Source: Glossina fuscipes
Taxonomy: Eukaryota > Arthropoda > Insecta > Diptera > Glossinidae
Assembly: GCF_014805625.2 (NCBI RefSeq)
Contig: NW_023998455.1
Location: forward strand, 6,489,805 to 6,553,804
Direction of reading: 5' to 3'
Length of the DNA: 64,000 bases
Shown: positions 45,076 through 57,029 of the stretch, piece after piece
Position numbering within the stretch: the first letter of the stretch is position 1
Layout: each line of letters begins with the position of its first letter
Notes under the pieces: generated by a model
What the model was told of the DNA's origin: nothing
Seen by the model: only the letters and a program-made list of their open reading frames with translations
The model's database searches: none
Program-made: the position numbers and the translations under genes

Positions 45076-48000
45076 ATGGAATCAAAAAAGCGAAGTGCTT
45101 GCAACTACTACACTAAACTGCCAATAATCGAAGCGAGCCGATTATCCCGTCATTGCGGGATACGAGCACAGAAACTGCATATGTACGGGGAGTAATATTG
45201 ATCAAAAATTTTTTTTCTCTAAATGCATTTAGCTTTTGTCGTTCATTTAAAAAACATTCAGGAAAAGCTCTGAAACCTTGAATGAACAACAGTCAAGCTG
45301 TAGTTCCAAACATTGTGCAATATTTGGTAAAGTTGATGAAGATCGATATTTAGAAGTGCCATGTAAATTAAAACGTAAGAGCAGGCTTCCCGTCCCGAAA
45401 AGAGATCATAATGCGATTTTGCTCTTCATAGGTAAAAAAAAGAGAAGTTATAGCAGCAGTTCACTAGGCGATCCTATCGGTTTAGTCACTTCGACCGTCT
45501 ATTTCCAAACGAACGGTGCAGGAAGTGACATTGCGGAAGTTCGTTATGCCACTTATTTGGTAGCCTTTGCTCGGTTTTACGTGAATCCCGTAACGACTTG
45601 GGATACTACAGTTATTGATGAAGTCTTAAAGTACGGTCTAATGCTATATGCTGACTCGCTAAAAGAAGATAATCAGCTTGCGTCGCCGCAAGAGATATAT
45701 GCCCCACATGAACATCATATATTACGAGAATTTGAATTAATGGGGTATGGCTTCCAAGTTGAAGTGAGGAATAGTTTTGTGCAAAAATCACTATTTACCG
45801 ACAAAGCGAACCAAAATGAATCCGGTGATGGCAAGGTGGCAGGTTTGTTATTTTTAAAAAATCTTAAGGACGTTTTGAAGAGCATTCTGCGTGAAAACAC
45901 ATACTACTTGGTAAACGTCAACGAATTTTACTTCATGATCTGGCTCTGCAAAGTAGGGTATTTCATCTTCGATGTTTGTGGTCGGAAACTCGATAATTTT
46001 CATTCAGATGATAAGGAAGGCGTGGCAATGTTGATGTGCCTAAAAACATTAAACAACGTCAATCATCTAATTTTAAACCTAAGCGGCTTACATGAAGAGA
46101 ATGTTTTTCTTATATGCGAGTTAAAAATTGTAAAGGTAATCACACCGACCGGAGATATTGTACAGCAGGAATATCAAGTTATCAACGAGGACTACGCTTT
46201 TATTAGAGGAACTTTGCATTTATCGTTAAATCCTAACGAAAGGTTACGTAATCGAAGTGCACTGTCAGCAGGAGCGATAGCGATGGTGGTGGCGAAAATC
46301 AATCATCCGGCTACCTGGGATACTAAGGTTGTCGATCAAATCATAAGCTTTGGCGTAAAAATTTGCCACACTTTTTATCTGCATTCCTTCGCTTGCTGTA
46401 ATGCTAAGGAGTTCCCCATTTACTTCAATATTGGTCAGTTTCGTGTACACGTAGAGCTATTTATAAACAAATATACAGGCTTTTGGCGTTGTATACCGAA
46501 TTACAAATTAACAGATTTGGTTCAGGCAGTGAAGCAAGCATTCGAAGAGGGGCACTACAAATTATTATTGCAAATCAATTATCAAGTATATGCTATCTGG
46601 AAGCAAAAAGAGTTCATATATCTCTTTGATCCATTTCGTCACCGAATAATGGGATTAACTAACCAAACGAGCAATGTGAAAAACGTCGCAAAGCATGCGA
46701 CTGTCAGAATGTTTCGATCATTCGACATCTTTATGATCGTCTTAAATAATACACTACAGAAGTCGAACAGTTCAAGCCCGTTTTTTTTACACGCGATGAA
46801 GTTGCACCACATACAATTGAAAGACAATGGGGATGGTACGCTTGCAGTATTCGAAGAGCCGGCATTAAGCTCTGATGGCGAAATAAAATCATTGAATGAA
46901 GTTATCTGCTTTGAAGAAGCCGAAGATGTCTGCCAGATGTTAACAGAAATTAGTGACTTCGAGGATGAAGACCTATATTCTGATATAAACGAACTTGAAC
47001 TGAAAACATCTTCTAGCGCGTTGGAAATTATAAAAGAAGAAAGTGAGGAAAAAGTTATGTTCGAAGATATGGAAGCTTTAGAATCATCGAGTGGACGTGA
47101 AGACGAACCTGCAAAACCAGGCAGTGAAAATTCCAAAAGAGGCAAACACGATATTACCTACGAAAACATGGAAAAATGGCAGGACGAAAAACAAAGGAAA
47201 CTTAAAGCTATAGAAGCAGTGGAATCAAAACAAGTTAGCGGGGAAGAGAGCTTAAGAGGGCGAGTACAATCTAAATTGTCTTTGAACCCTGAGCTTGAAA
47301 CGGGGAAATTAGCTGGAGGCGAAACAAAAAAGGATACCCGATACACGTCGTGGGTTCAACGGTTGAAAAATCAAAGACTAAAATATAAAATTGCAGCCAT
47401 TGGAGCAATTGTCCAACGCACACAATTTTTTCAGAATATCCAATGCTTCTCCTCCGCTCCCAATCCGAATCGTTTTCCTGGTTTTACCGACAATCCGGTA
47501 AAAATGGAAGTCGTGTGTTCAAAATCAGGCAAATATGACAGCTTGTGTAGAAGAATATACGCCGGTTTTCGAAAAGCGGATCGGTTGCTTATTCTGACAC
47601 CTTGGGGCAATTTTATTCTCTTTGCTTACATCACTAATAACATAAGGAGTTATTTCCTTTTCGATGGATGCACTTGTGACGTTAACCGCTTTCGTCACTT
47701 GGATTTAAGTATGGGTACAGCAGGTCTTTTATTCTTTCAAGGTATCAACGATATCGTCCAGTATATGCGGAAATGCGAAAAGGATCATGGCTCACGACAA
47801 CGCAAAACAATGGTACTTAAAACTGAGAACATTAGAGGCGATGATGAAAGATTTCAAAATACGCCTTGTTTCTATTCGGTTCCTGATCCAAATCGCTATC
47901 CCGGTTTTACCAGCGTCCCGAAAGATATGGCGGTCATTTGTTCAGGTAAAGACGGGAGTTTATGTAAAGGAATATATAAAGGGTTTCAAAAAACTGATCG

Positions 48001-48676
48001 TATGCTCGTTTTAACGCCACGTGGCAAATTTGCCATATTTCGTTGCATGACCAATAATATAAGAAGTTATTTTCTCTATGATGGCTGCACTTGCAATATC
48101 AATCGGTTTCGCCATTGGAACTTAAATATGGGTACAGCTGGTCTCTTATTCTTCCAAGACATTAGCGACATTGTCAAATATATACGAGATAAGCAAAAGA
48201 AGAACAAATGTGGGGATATCGCCTTACGTGGTCAAGGATTGAAACATCTAGTAGTAAATTATGGAACTGAAGTCAATGCAGGAAATAACGGAAGTTCTCA
48301 AAAGCAGGAATGCTTCTGTTCAGTACCACGTCCAAATCGGTACCAAAGTTGTGCTGGCAACCCCGTAGATACGGATGTTGTCTTCTCGGAATCAGGCGAT
48401 CACAGTAGTTTATGTAAACGGATACATGATAGTTTCCAGAAAACTAATCGAATGCTCGTTGTAACACCTTGGGGGAAATTTGCTCTCTTCTGTTATATCG
48501 CTCATAATATAAAAAGTTACTTTCTCTATGACGCGTGCATTTGCAATACTCATCACTGTCACGTTTGCGACTTTACTAGAGATATGACCGGCATGTTGCA
48601 CTTTCAAGAAATCAGCGATATGGTTAAATACATGTGTATCGATGCAAAGACACGCCGACGCGCATACTACTCCTAG
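45076..48676 (+). CDS. Array gene E: tandem-module protein with triplicated C-terminal half-module
   Basis: Exons 45076-45191, 45262-45374 and 45432-48676 give 1,157 residues. The exon 1 peptide has lost most of the Cys residues seen in A, B, C and D. Exon 2 keeps CAIFGKVDEDRY. Module 1: WDTTVIDEVLKYGLMLY and a hairpin ending FDVCGRKLDNF (about 233-260). Module 2: RNRSALSAG and LLLQINYQVYAIW ... LFDPFRHR (454-483). A short charged linker follows. The half-module is then present three times, starting at about residues 746, 888 and 1035 (motifs SAPNPNRFPGF, SVPDPNRYPGF, SVPRPNRYQSC; the first two copies keep MGTAGLLFFQ, decayed to MTGMLHFQ in the third). The third copy is the most diverged. Intron 2 is 57 bp, in frame and stop-free. 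The D-like C-terminal tail is absent. Function unknown. Confidence 0.85.
47440..48650 (+). repeat. Triplicated half-module in gene E (~430-bp units)
   Basis: Three in-frame copies begin near 47440, 47868 and 48309. Each runs from the SxPxPNR motif through a hydrophobic hairpin (ADRLLILTPWGNFILF-like) to the ISDIVKYI-like helix. The other genes have one copy. Confidence 0.88.
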
Positions 48677-49075
48677 TTTTGTGCGTATTATCAAATAAGT
48701 GGACATCGGGGCGTATACTTAATCTTTGTCGCTGAAATGGTTTTGTACGTGAAGTTCCTTTTTTGTGTTATCGTGGTATGACGGTGTGAGTGCTTACAGC
48801 AAGATCCTTTGGATGTAGTAGTAGTAAAAGCATCCTGTTATTGATTCAAATAAAAAAAAATGTTCAATTGTTGCATGGTATGGTGCAAAGCCACATGAGG
48901 CCTTCAATGGTAGTGGAGAAGTAATACACTTCATATAAAATTCGAAAAAATTTTTAACATGAAGTTTAGATAACATATAAAATAGGAAAAGTGCTGCACA
49001 ACTTATGGTGGGTGGATCGAGCAATACTTTCTCTCAAATTGAACCTAGAAGGATCGAAGATAAGCCTTGAAATTG
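48677..49075. other. Region downstream of gene E
   Basis: AT-rich sequence with AATAAA at 48850-48855 as a possible gene E polyadenylation signal. No gene is visible. Confidence 0.5.
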
Positions 49076-49423
49076 CTATAACAGTTTCAACAGAGAGATG
49101 TAGTTAAATGTAAAACTAGACATACCCAGCCATAAGCGGCAAACAATATTTAGCCAAAGATGTCTGAACTTTTCGATTTTTGAATACGAATGAATAATTT
49201 GGCTTTCGCTTTTGTATTCGGCTTTCCGGCAAAGCCAGCTGATGGCAAAAAGGCTGGCTTTCAGCCTCGTGATTAGCCCCTTCTTGCTCGGGTTCAGTAC
49301 ATCAAGCGAAACGACTTCTTTATTTGCTAAGGTATCTTGGCCAGACGCGTCCCTAAATAACGCAGCATTGGTATGCTGCATTCGATTCTTTAGCTTAAAA
49401 TGATCTTTTTTTTTTTGAAGCAA
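49076..49423 (-). pseudogene. Possible bacterial (Wolbachia-like) insertion fragment
   Basis: A 115-codon frame on the minus strand is uninterrupted in a segment that lacks the host's homopolymers and is less AT-rich than its surroundings. The encoded text (RDASGQDTLANKEVVSLDV, NPSKKGLITRLKASLFAIS) resembles translated intergenic or short-ORF sequence of Wolbachia-type bacteria, as far as I can judge from memory. It does not resemble a fly protein I know. Insertions of Wolbachia DNA are documented in tsetse and other insects. It may equally be an unrecognised repeat. Confidence 0.35.
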
Positions 49424-51720
49424 TCCCTATCTATACTATTTTAGGTCTATTGATTCTAGTTAGGTCTATGAATAAACAAGATTACTTAATGCTACCGATT
49501 AGTACGGTAATTATGAATACAGTAACGGTTCTTAACAAATTGCATTCCTTGTATTCGTTCTTCAGTTAGGTCACTAGGAAAGGCAATTCGATAGTTTTGA
49601 AGTGCATCGTATTTTATTTCTTTTCTTTTTGTTTACATATTTAGTTCACGGCACACTTCAAGCTGCCAGACCTTTTTATTTTATATTTATGTATGGTAAC
49701 ACTGCGCAGTCTTTATGTTTTGCTATATATACAGTATATATTTTCTTGCATAAAAATTGAATTCAACATGACTCGCGCGAACAACACGCAACAGCAACAA
49801 GATAATTTTGAAATTTTCTTTACTAATTGATTTCAATAATTATGAGGCTTCACCTAATTTTTCCCTATATATATATAAGAAGCGATTTCTTTAGTTACAC
49901 CATAGCAAGATGGGAAAAATTTAGCTTTCGTTTCGGCATTCAGCTGTTTGTCAAAAACGGCGTAAGTTCACTTTTAACTGATTAACTCCCGGGTCCTTTC
50001 TGGGCGCACCATAACCAAGTCATTCTTTTTTGTGAAGATTGCTCTGAGAGAATTAAAATTTTCTCCACTGAGAGTAAAAGTGTTGTTGCAGCTTAACAAA
50101 ATGCAAGCCGAAAAAAGGCAATTCACGAGCTTATCATCTTTGCTCCGATAGAGAACAATACATTTTAATACTTGCGTGTCGTGTGTTAATGAGGGATCAA
50201 ATGATAAAAATCTGTTCGACATACCGATGCATATGTTTTAATCAAGAACTTGGGATTGGAGGCAATCTCGTTGTAATCTTTTTCTTTAGTTTTTATGCAA
50301 TATACAGTAGTATATGTGGATTAGAGGCCCCTTACGAAAAAAAAGACATGATGAAATGGTGTAGCTTTGTATTTAATAAAGCTTTAACTTGATTTTTAGT
50401 AAAAGGCTTTATAAGTTGTCACGCCCATTTACTAAGCCGCGCCCATTTGTAACACTAATTACCGACTTTTATATTATTATTAAATATTAAAAGGGTCCAT
50501 TCTTTATTAAGACTTTCCCAAAATGTGGCTTCACATCCTTCGATCTAATTCATAGCCACTAGCATTTGCGCTAGAGTCTAAACATGTCAGTACCCTAAAT
50601 TTCATCAAAATATCCTCTGCAAAATTGCACTCAAAAAGACAAACGTACTTGAACTCGGAATCTTTTTGTAGATAGTAGGATCAATATGAATAAAAGCGAG
50701 CTAATCTCAAGTCCTTCTGGCTGCTGCATACATTTATACAAACCATATTTATAATTCGATTTAGAACCCGCGGCTCCCAACTTTGTATTTATAATTACTG
50801 TATATTTTACTTACACTGCATTCACGTCCATAGAAAGAAGAAAGCATTTAATAATTATTATTTAATTTCTTTATTTATAAATAATATTTGATTACGCTAT
50901 GTGTTCGCCTTTGAAAATAAACATTGAAAAATTTGGCTTTAGATTCGTATAATAAATCGCTAAGTAGTATTAGGTATAAAAAAACGCACTTGATAGAAAA
51001 TTAATTTATGTGCATACAGTATGTGTGTGTGTGTGTATAGACATTATTGTTAAATTTAATTTAAACATGTGCTTATAAAGGTTTACTTAACACTGTAATT
51101 AAACATAAATCTGTGGCATAGACGGTTTTAATATATTTCATACCGATTGACGTAATTAAAATCAGATTTAGTTAAATCGTATTTTTTTGTAAGCTTCTAG
51201 AGTAAGTTAAGGTTTACCTCTTTAACCAATGTACGCTTATATCTCAATCTTTGGCAATTGCGCATTGGGAACTAACCGATATTCTGGAAAAATTAACTAC
51301 GTTGCATATCAATCACTACTAAAGAAAATAGAAAACAATGCATGTCTAGGGTAAAAATACGTACAGTAGAGTGAAAAGGAAAGTTAGTTAGGTGAAAATA
51401 AATGTTTCAATTTTGTGAGTTGAAACAAGAATCTCTCAGGAACAAGATAAGAAGCAATTTTAATTCTCAAAGGAGTCTTTTCTTGAAGGTGTGAAAAATG
51501 AGTGAAAAAACAAAGAAGAAAAGTAATATGGTGAGCGTTTTCTGATAACTTTATGAAATTTTATTAAATTAAACAATGCATTGCTTAAACAATGTGAACG
51601 TCATCTTAGTCGAAATCATCTTTACGCGTACTTCATGCCATTACATAAGTACAACGGAAAGAAAACATTGACTCAAATTAAAGGAGGAAGCTGAGACGAG
51701 TCAAGAAATTTTATTCATAC
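49424..51720. other. Non-coding region with dispersed-repeat fragment
   Basis: No supported gene. At about 50400-50710 there are repeat signatures: a doubled GCGCCCATTT-like motif, CTAAATTTCATCAAAATATC and a later GATCAATATGAATAAAAGCGAG stretch like those after the other dispersed copies. Confidence 0.5.
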
Positions 51721-51825
51721 ATGAAATTTGACGGACTTGTACTCATCCGTGGAATACATCATAAAGTAGCTTTGTTATGGTTAGCACTACTACTACTTGG
51801 CTTGCTCACAATATATTTAACGGAT
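51721..51825 (+). CDS. Possible first coding exon of a signal-anchored protein (partial)
   Basis: The ATG is followed by a short basic N-terminus and a strong hydrophobic stretch (VALLWLALLLLGLLTIYL, about residues 16-33). The frame reaches GAT|GTACGT, a good splice donor at 51826, in phase 0. This layout fits a type II membrane protein or an uncleaved signal anchor. Reading past the donor gives only 35 more unremarkable codons. I found no second exon, so it could be fortuitous. Confidence 0.25.
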
Positions 51826-51933
51826 GTACGTGTAGTAGCACAGAAATGCATTTTAGAAAACAAACGCATCATTGTGTATTACACAGACAGACTGCGTGTT
51901 CTCTTTTTCTCATGTTATTCGACTTGTACTTAA

Positions 51934-53600
51934 CAATTGTAAAAGAAAGAAAGGCAAAAAGGAAATTGATTACCACTTTTCTGGCGCTATCACTTTTGGC
52001 TCTGTCATTGATCTTTTGCGAGAACAACCGACCGACAAAATCCCCTTAATCAATATACGTGGGCGTTGCAATTTTGCACCACATGCGCCGCGCTTTGGTT
52101 CAGTTGCGAACCAGTGCAGAATTTTGCAATAAAATTGTTGTTAAAGCGCTTGAACTTATAAGCTGCTTTTGCGAGCGCTCGATATTTTTTTCTTCCAAGG
52201 CATTTGAACTATTTGAGATAACCTTACAAAAAACACAGTGATTTACATGTTCTGTATAACAAACCTAAGCTATAAATTGGAAAAATTTCATAACTTTGTT
52301 ATTTGCTTTTATGTAAAAACCATTCAAAAAAAAAAGGGGAAAATAAAAATGGTGAAGAACATTTGAAGGCTGGGAAGTGTGTTTTTTTTCTAACATCAGA
52401 TGACTTCGCTGTCCTTGGACAAACAAATACAAAACTAATGGCCAAATTGTGAGCACGACAGAGTGTCCTGCTAATTTGGTCCAGCAAATTACAGATAATC
52501 TTCTGGGAAGACCGTCATATCTGGCGAGCTTACTCCTGACCAAAGGAGTGAACCTCATACCTTCCGTCCAAAATTGACAGAGCGTAATGGTTGCAGCAAT
52601 GAGTTATGTAACAAAAAATACAACTGATCAACAAATTGAAAATTGAATATTTAATTAATTTTAGGCAATACATGTAAGCAATAATTAATTAAAAAGAAAA
52701 TTGCGAATTGGAAAATATATTGGTGAACTAAAAGACATATCGACACGTATGCACCGCATATATGATTCGTTTTTCAACCACCATAAAGTTCGGTCGTTTT
52801 AATAAATATTATCGTTCATTACACTTGCAAATAAAATTAATCAAAGCTTCACGCAATCTTCAAATTCGTCTTTTATTCTCGTTTCCGGTTTTGCAACCAT
52901 ACATAGAAACCAATACTTTTTATGCAACCTGGTGCAACCTGTTTTGCACCAATATTTTTTTAAACTAAAAATGAATGAATGAACGGAGCATTTACACTTG
53001 CACGTATCACAAGTAATGTACTTACGCAGATAGTACTATAAAGATACAATAAACTCAGCGCACTTACGACCGCATACTATTTCAATTCAATTATCACTCG
53101 CTCGACAATGTATCATCACATTACGACCGTCCACGTATAAACCAATTATATGCATCAATACTGTATGTATGAGATGGATTTAAATATCGCTAAATACGCA
53201 CATTTGCAAAAAACACACAAGCAAGCAGCTTGAAGCTACTATAACGACTCGTAAAAATTTGTACATTTTTTTTGTGCAAATCCGCACCAGCCAGTAATTT
53301 GCAGAAAACGTGAGTCTGGCAACGACTTTTTTTCGAACAGTTGTTGAGCAGGGGCAACATCGTGTTGAGGAAAGTTTTTAGTTAATTATCCGCCAAAAGA
53401 AAAAAGACGAACATACAAGTTGAATTCTTGCAAAACATTTTATAAACTCGAAATTTAAAACGAAATAGCCCGAAATATTGTTAAACTGTGTGTGTTTAAA
53501 TCAATGCTTTCATATTCTGAGAAGCATTTAATATTGTTAACAAGAAAATAAAAATGATCATATTTTACATGAGAAAGCAAAAAAAAAAAAATTAAATGGA
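51934..53600. other. Non-coding region
   Basis: Open frames are short and overlap on both strands, with no recognisable motif. No gene is supported. Confidence 0.5.
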
Positions 53601-53639
53601 CAGAATTTCAATTATGAGCAGAAGGGTAGGAGAATGTAA

Positions 53640-54662
53640 ATGCAATAGCTCATTAGACAATCCTTCGGTCACTCAGACACGGGAATTAATGTTAACCGCT
53701 GAGGAATCGAGAAATCAAAAAATCTAGGGGCAGCAAGAAGTCGGGCTTCGAAAATCTGCAGGAGCTAAAGATAGTGGTGAAGTTGGCAACTTCAAAAGTC
53801 CGCTATTGAGCCCGGCTCGCCCAGTGAAATTCCAACTAGGACCAAAACTGGCAAAAAAGAAAAATCATGTGACCCATGCAAAGTCCGTCCAACAAATGCA
53901 AAAAGTCACGACCAGCAAGCTGTAATACATAGCAAAGTAGACGAAGCGGCTAAAACACTGCTGAACATAGAATGCGAGTATCAAGAGAATTGTTAGAAGA
54001 AATGCCGAATCTCAAAAGCCGTTTAGATTATACGAAAACGGCTTAGCGAGCGTTCTCCATTCTAAGCCTAACACAGGAAGTGGGGTTTTGCCCCATTTGG
54101 CTACCGTCTCTGTAAAGATTACTACAGCGGCAGTCCGTTCGCTAACACCGTCAGCAGCAATGACCCGGAGGTCTCGTCGAAGGAAATAATTAAGAAAGTT
54201 CTTGAGGACACATCCCCTCGTGGCTACCCCCCAAGCCTTTGCTAACGCCCGAATGCCCCAACTAACGTCTTAGAGTTGCGAAAGTGGCGGCTGGACATTA
54301 GAAGGGGTATTTCAATATTGCAATGTAACTGTGGGCGCGCCAAAGCTGCCACATTAGAGCTAGGACACTTGTTAGGAAAATTGATGTGCACCATCGCATT
54401 AGTATAGGAACCATACAATTTCAATGGCAAGATTATTAGCCTGTCCACGAGAATGCGTAGGTTCTCGGACACAAGACGACAAGCCGTAACCTTGGTAAAT
54501 GATAGATCGGTAAACGCCACGCTAGTTAGTGTCACACCATACGGGGTTTGTATAGAAGGTTCTTTTAAAAACATAATACTTGCCAGTTTCTATTGTAAAT
54601 TTAGTGAAAGACTAGACGATCACCCACAAAAGAGAAGTACGTCAGTAGTCCTTGGACTGTAA
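53640..54662 (+). mobile_element. Degraded LOA/R1-type non-LTR retrotransposon fragment
   Basis: At about 54148-54660 one frame with two internal stops reads like the start of an APE-type endonuclease ORF2: ILQCNCGRAKAATLELGHLL, then EPYNFNGKI, RRFSDTRRQAVTLVND and ASFYCKFSERL. This matches the usual order of an LQxNxxRxxAA start, a (Q)EPY motif and a SVYCKF-like motif in LOA/R1-clade LINEs. The glutamine before EPY is replaced by a stop. The preceding 53640-54240 is Ser/Lys/Pro-rich, coding-like in shifted frames, and may be ORF1. The reverse transcriptase region is absent, so the copy is truncated and dead. Confidence 0.72.
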
Positions 54663-56300
54663 TGGATATAGCAGCTAATGTCAGTCAGAGTAAGCAAGCA
54701 AGTACCACTATAACTGTAAAGATTTTAAATTTCCAATAAATAAAAATATATAAGTGGTAAGAAATACCAATAAAGTCTTCTTTCTATTCTGATCATCTGG
54801 CAAATTTGAAAAAAAAAAACAAAAATGGCTTTAATATGCGCGGTAATAGGCTTAGTGATGGCTGCAATATTGTGATATGGATGCCTCGTAGTAAAAGAAA
54901 GTGTAAAAAATTAAACAAAAAAATTTGTAACGTCCGCGAACAAAATTCAGGGAGGATGTCTGTCAGTCCGCTTTTACCACAAGTGTCATAATAACGGCAT
55001 AATAATATATGACATCGCATGATTTTACTGTTTCTCTGCGTAATAGCGGTTACCCGTTAGTTATGCGAAACGTTAGGGAGTCGAGTGGTAGCTGCCTAAG
55101 CAAACGGTCGCTTTTATTTACCTATTGTACAAATTACATATTAATAAACATACGCACACACATTTGAAAGAAGGAAAAATCGACATCAAATTCTGAACTT
55201 CACGATACCGAACTTATTGATATGTATATATAGGCAAAACACATATACACACACGGAACGATAAGTTTTTAATTATGTGATAAGACAGAATTGAATTTGT
55301 GTTCGAAAACCGAAAAGAAAAACGATTTAATTTGAGTGGAAAAGGCAAACTTTAAAATATTGAATGAAGGCATAAAATTAAATATAGAATGCATTGAATT
55401 AAATATGAATACCGAAGTCGGGGGTGTTACCAATAAAATTTTCCCTACAGAATTCTCATGAATTTGTGTCTGGTGGGTATACTAACTTCGCCAGTCAGGA
55501 CCCAATAAAACAGACTTAGTTCAAATTCATTAAAATAGTTTAATATATGAAAGTGAGCGTAAAGTAAAACAAAACTAATTAAACATATAGAAGTTTGTGA
55601 ATAGGTGCGATGTAGACTGATTGACAGCCAAATCGGGGCATAAAAAAACTAGTTTTCCTCTACCATAAGTATATCACACAAGATGTACATGTATGGTGTA
55701 TAACATATGTTGCGCAGTTCCGCGGTCTACGGGAACTACTTTATTCGATGCGAAACGAGATTTTATAAATAGACGAATAAATAATGTCATACAGGCAAAG
55801 AGTATAGTACTATAAGCATATGTAGCATGTGCCTCGGCGATGATGGCCCACTTACCGATAGTCTAAATGAATCATTTCTTTTAAAGGTGCAATAATGATT
55901 ACTTAAACAATAGTAGCCACTATTGCATAGTACTCTACTCAATCGTGGTTATACTTTAGTCTTATTGCGATAAAAGCTTTCTTTGATATGATTTGTTCTA
56001 TAGAAAAGGGGGGTGAATAAGAGAGCGAGAATGTAAGAAGAAGGAACCAGATGATGTAAGCAGCCACCACCGCAGACACTAGCAACGACCAGATTCACGG
56101 TCAGGTATTTTCATTCATTTATTTCCTTTTTTTTCCTTTTTCTTGTCCCCTATTTACGGAGGAGCCCCAATGCGTGGCTGAGTTTAGCCTGCCACCGATG
56201 TGGCTGAGGTCAGGTGAGGGAGTGTGCATGTGATGGCGCCGTAGGGAGGGCTTCAGACGGTTACAGACAGAACCATCATCTACTAATATTATTATTTCAA
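54663..56300. other. Non-coding region with GC-rich repeat pieces
   Basis: It contains one short copy of a repeat block (54961-55075, listed separately). A more GC-rich stretch at about 56155-56280 (GGAGCCCCAATGCGTGGCTGAG...) looks transposon-derived but cannot be assigned. No gene is visible. Confidence 0.5.
54961..55075 (+). repeat. GC-rich repeat block, partial copy
   Basis: TGTCAGTCCGCTTTTACCAC and the following ~95 bases match 57346-57455 with scattered differences. Shared words include ACAAGTGTCA, GACATCGC, GTTTCTCTGC and CCGTTAG. Confidence 0.75.
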
Positions 56301-56321
56301 ATTTTTGTCTACTTTGAATAA

Positions 56322-56875
56322 TTGCATGATATGGCAGTTGGGTACTTTAAAAGCAACTTGCAGCAATTATTTGAAAGAAGGCAATATATGTCGTTCTTTT
56401 TTTTGAACACCTATGACAATTTTACTAAAATTTTAATTACACTTGCCCGGGAAGCATTGCTAATTAAATATTTGCAAAACGAAGGCAAACAACAACAACC
56501 TGTGTACTATATTAACAATGGGCAAGTTTTTTTTAAAAGTGAATTAGCGTCAAAGTTTGTTACACTACCTATACCAAAAACAACACATATGGTCAATAAA
56601 TCCAATGATAAAAAACTCATTATTTCAATCGGTAACTGGAGAAAGGAAAAATTATGAAATTGAGCCGTTCACTAGATATACATCTTCGACTAATTGCAAG
56701 TTTCCTTTGACAGTGTCTTATAACAATTTAAAAAGCAAACAACGGATTATTTTATAGTGGCACAATTTGTATTTATGTATGCGATCGCAATTTTACAACA
56801 TATAATAGCAGGCATTCAATATATGATCGCTGCTTAGATGATACCCAAACTAAAGTCTGTGATTCTTTCTTTTAA
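56322..56875 (+). pseudogene. Broken reading frame, possibly virus-derived (unassigned)
   Basis: A 111-codon ATG frame (56322-56657) is followed, after two frame changes, by further coding-like sequence to a stop near 56873. The encoded text has balanced composition and, toward the end, several Cys and Asp residues. Its style is unlike the surrounding AT-rich spacer. It recalls structural proteins of nuclear arthropod large DNA viruses, but I cannot name a family. It lies 0.8 kb from a second group of broken frames with similar character. Confidence 0.4.
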
Positions 56876-57029
56876 AAATTATATGATCCGTGTCTTTCTG
56901 TGCACATAAAAGAAAAAAAAAAAACAAATCAGTTGATATCTGACTGTCAAAGCATCAATTGGCTAATGATGTATTACAATAAATAATACAAAGCGCAAAG
57001 TAAGGCTAAAGGCTTTCTAGACAAATTTT

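Noticed and set aside
46639..47145. 168-codon minus-strand frame
   Set aside because: Antisense shadow of gene E module 2 and its linker.
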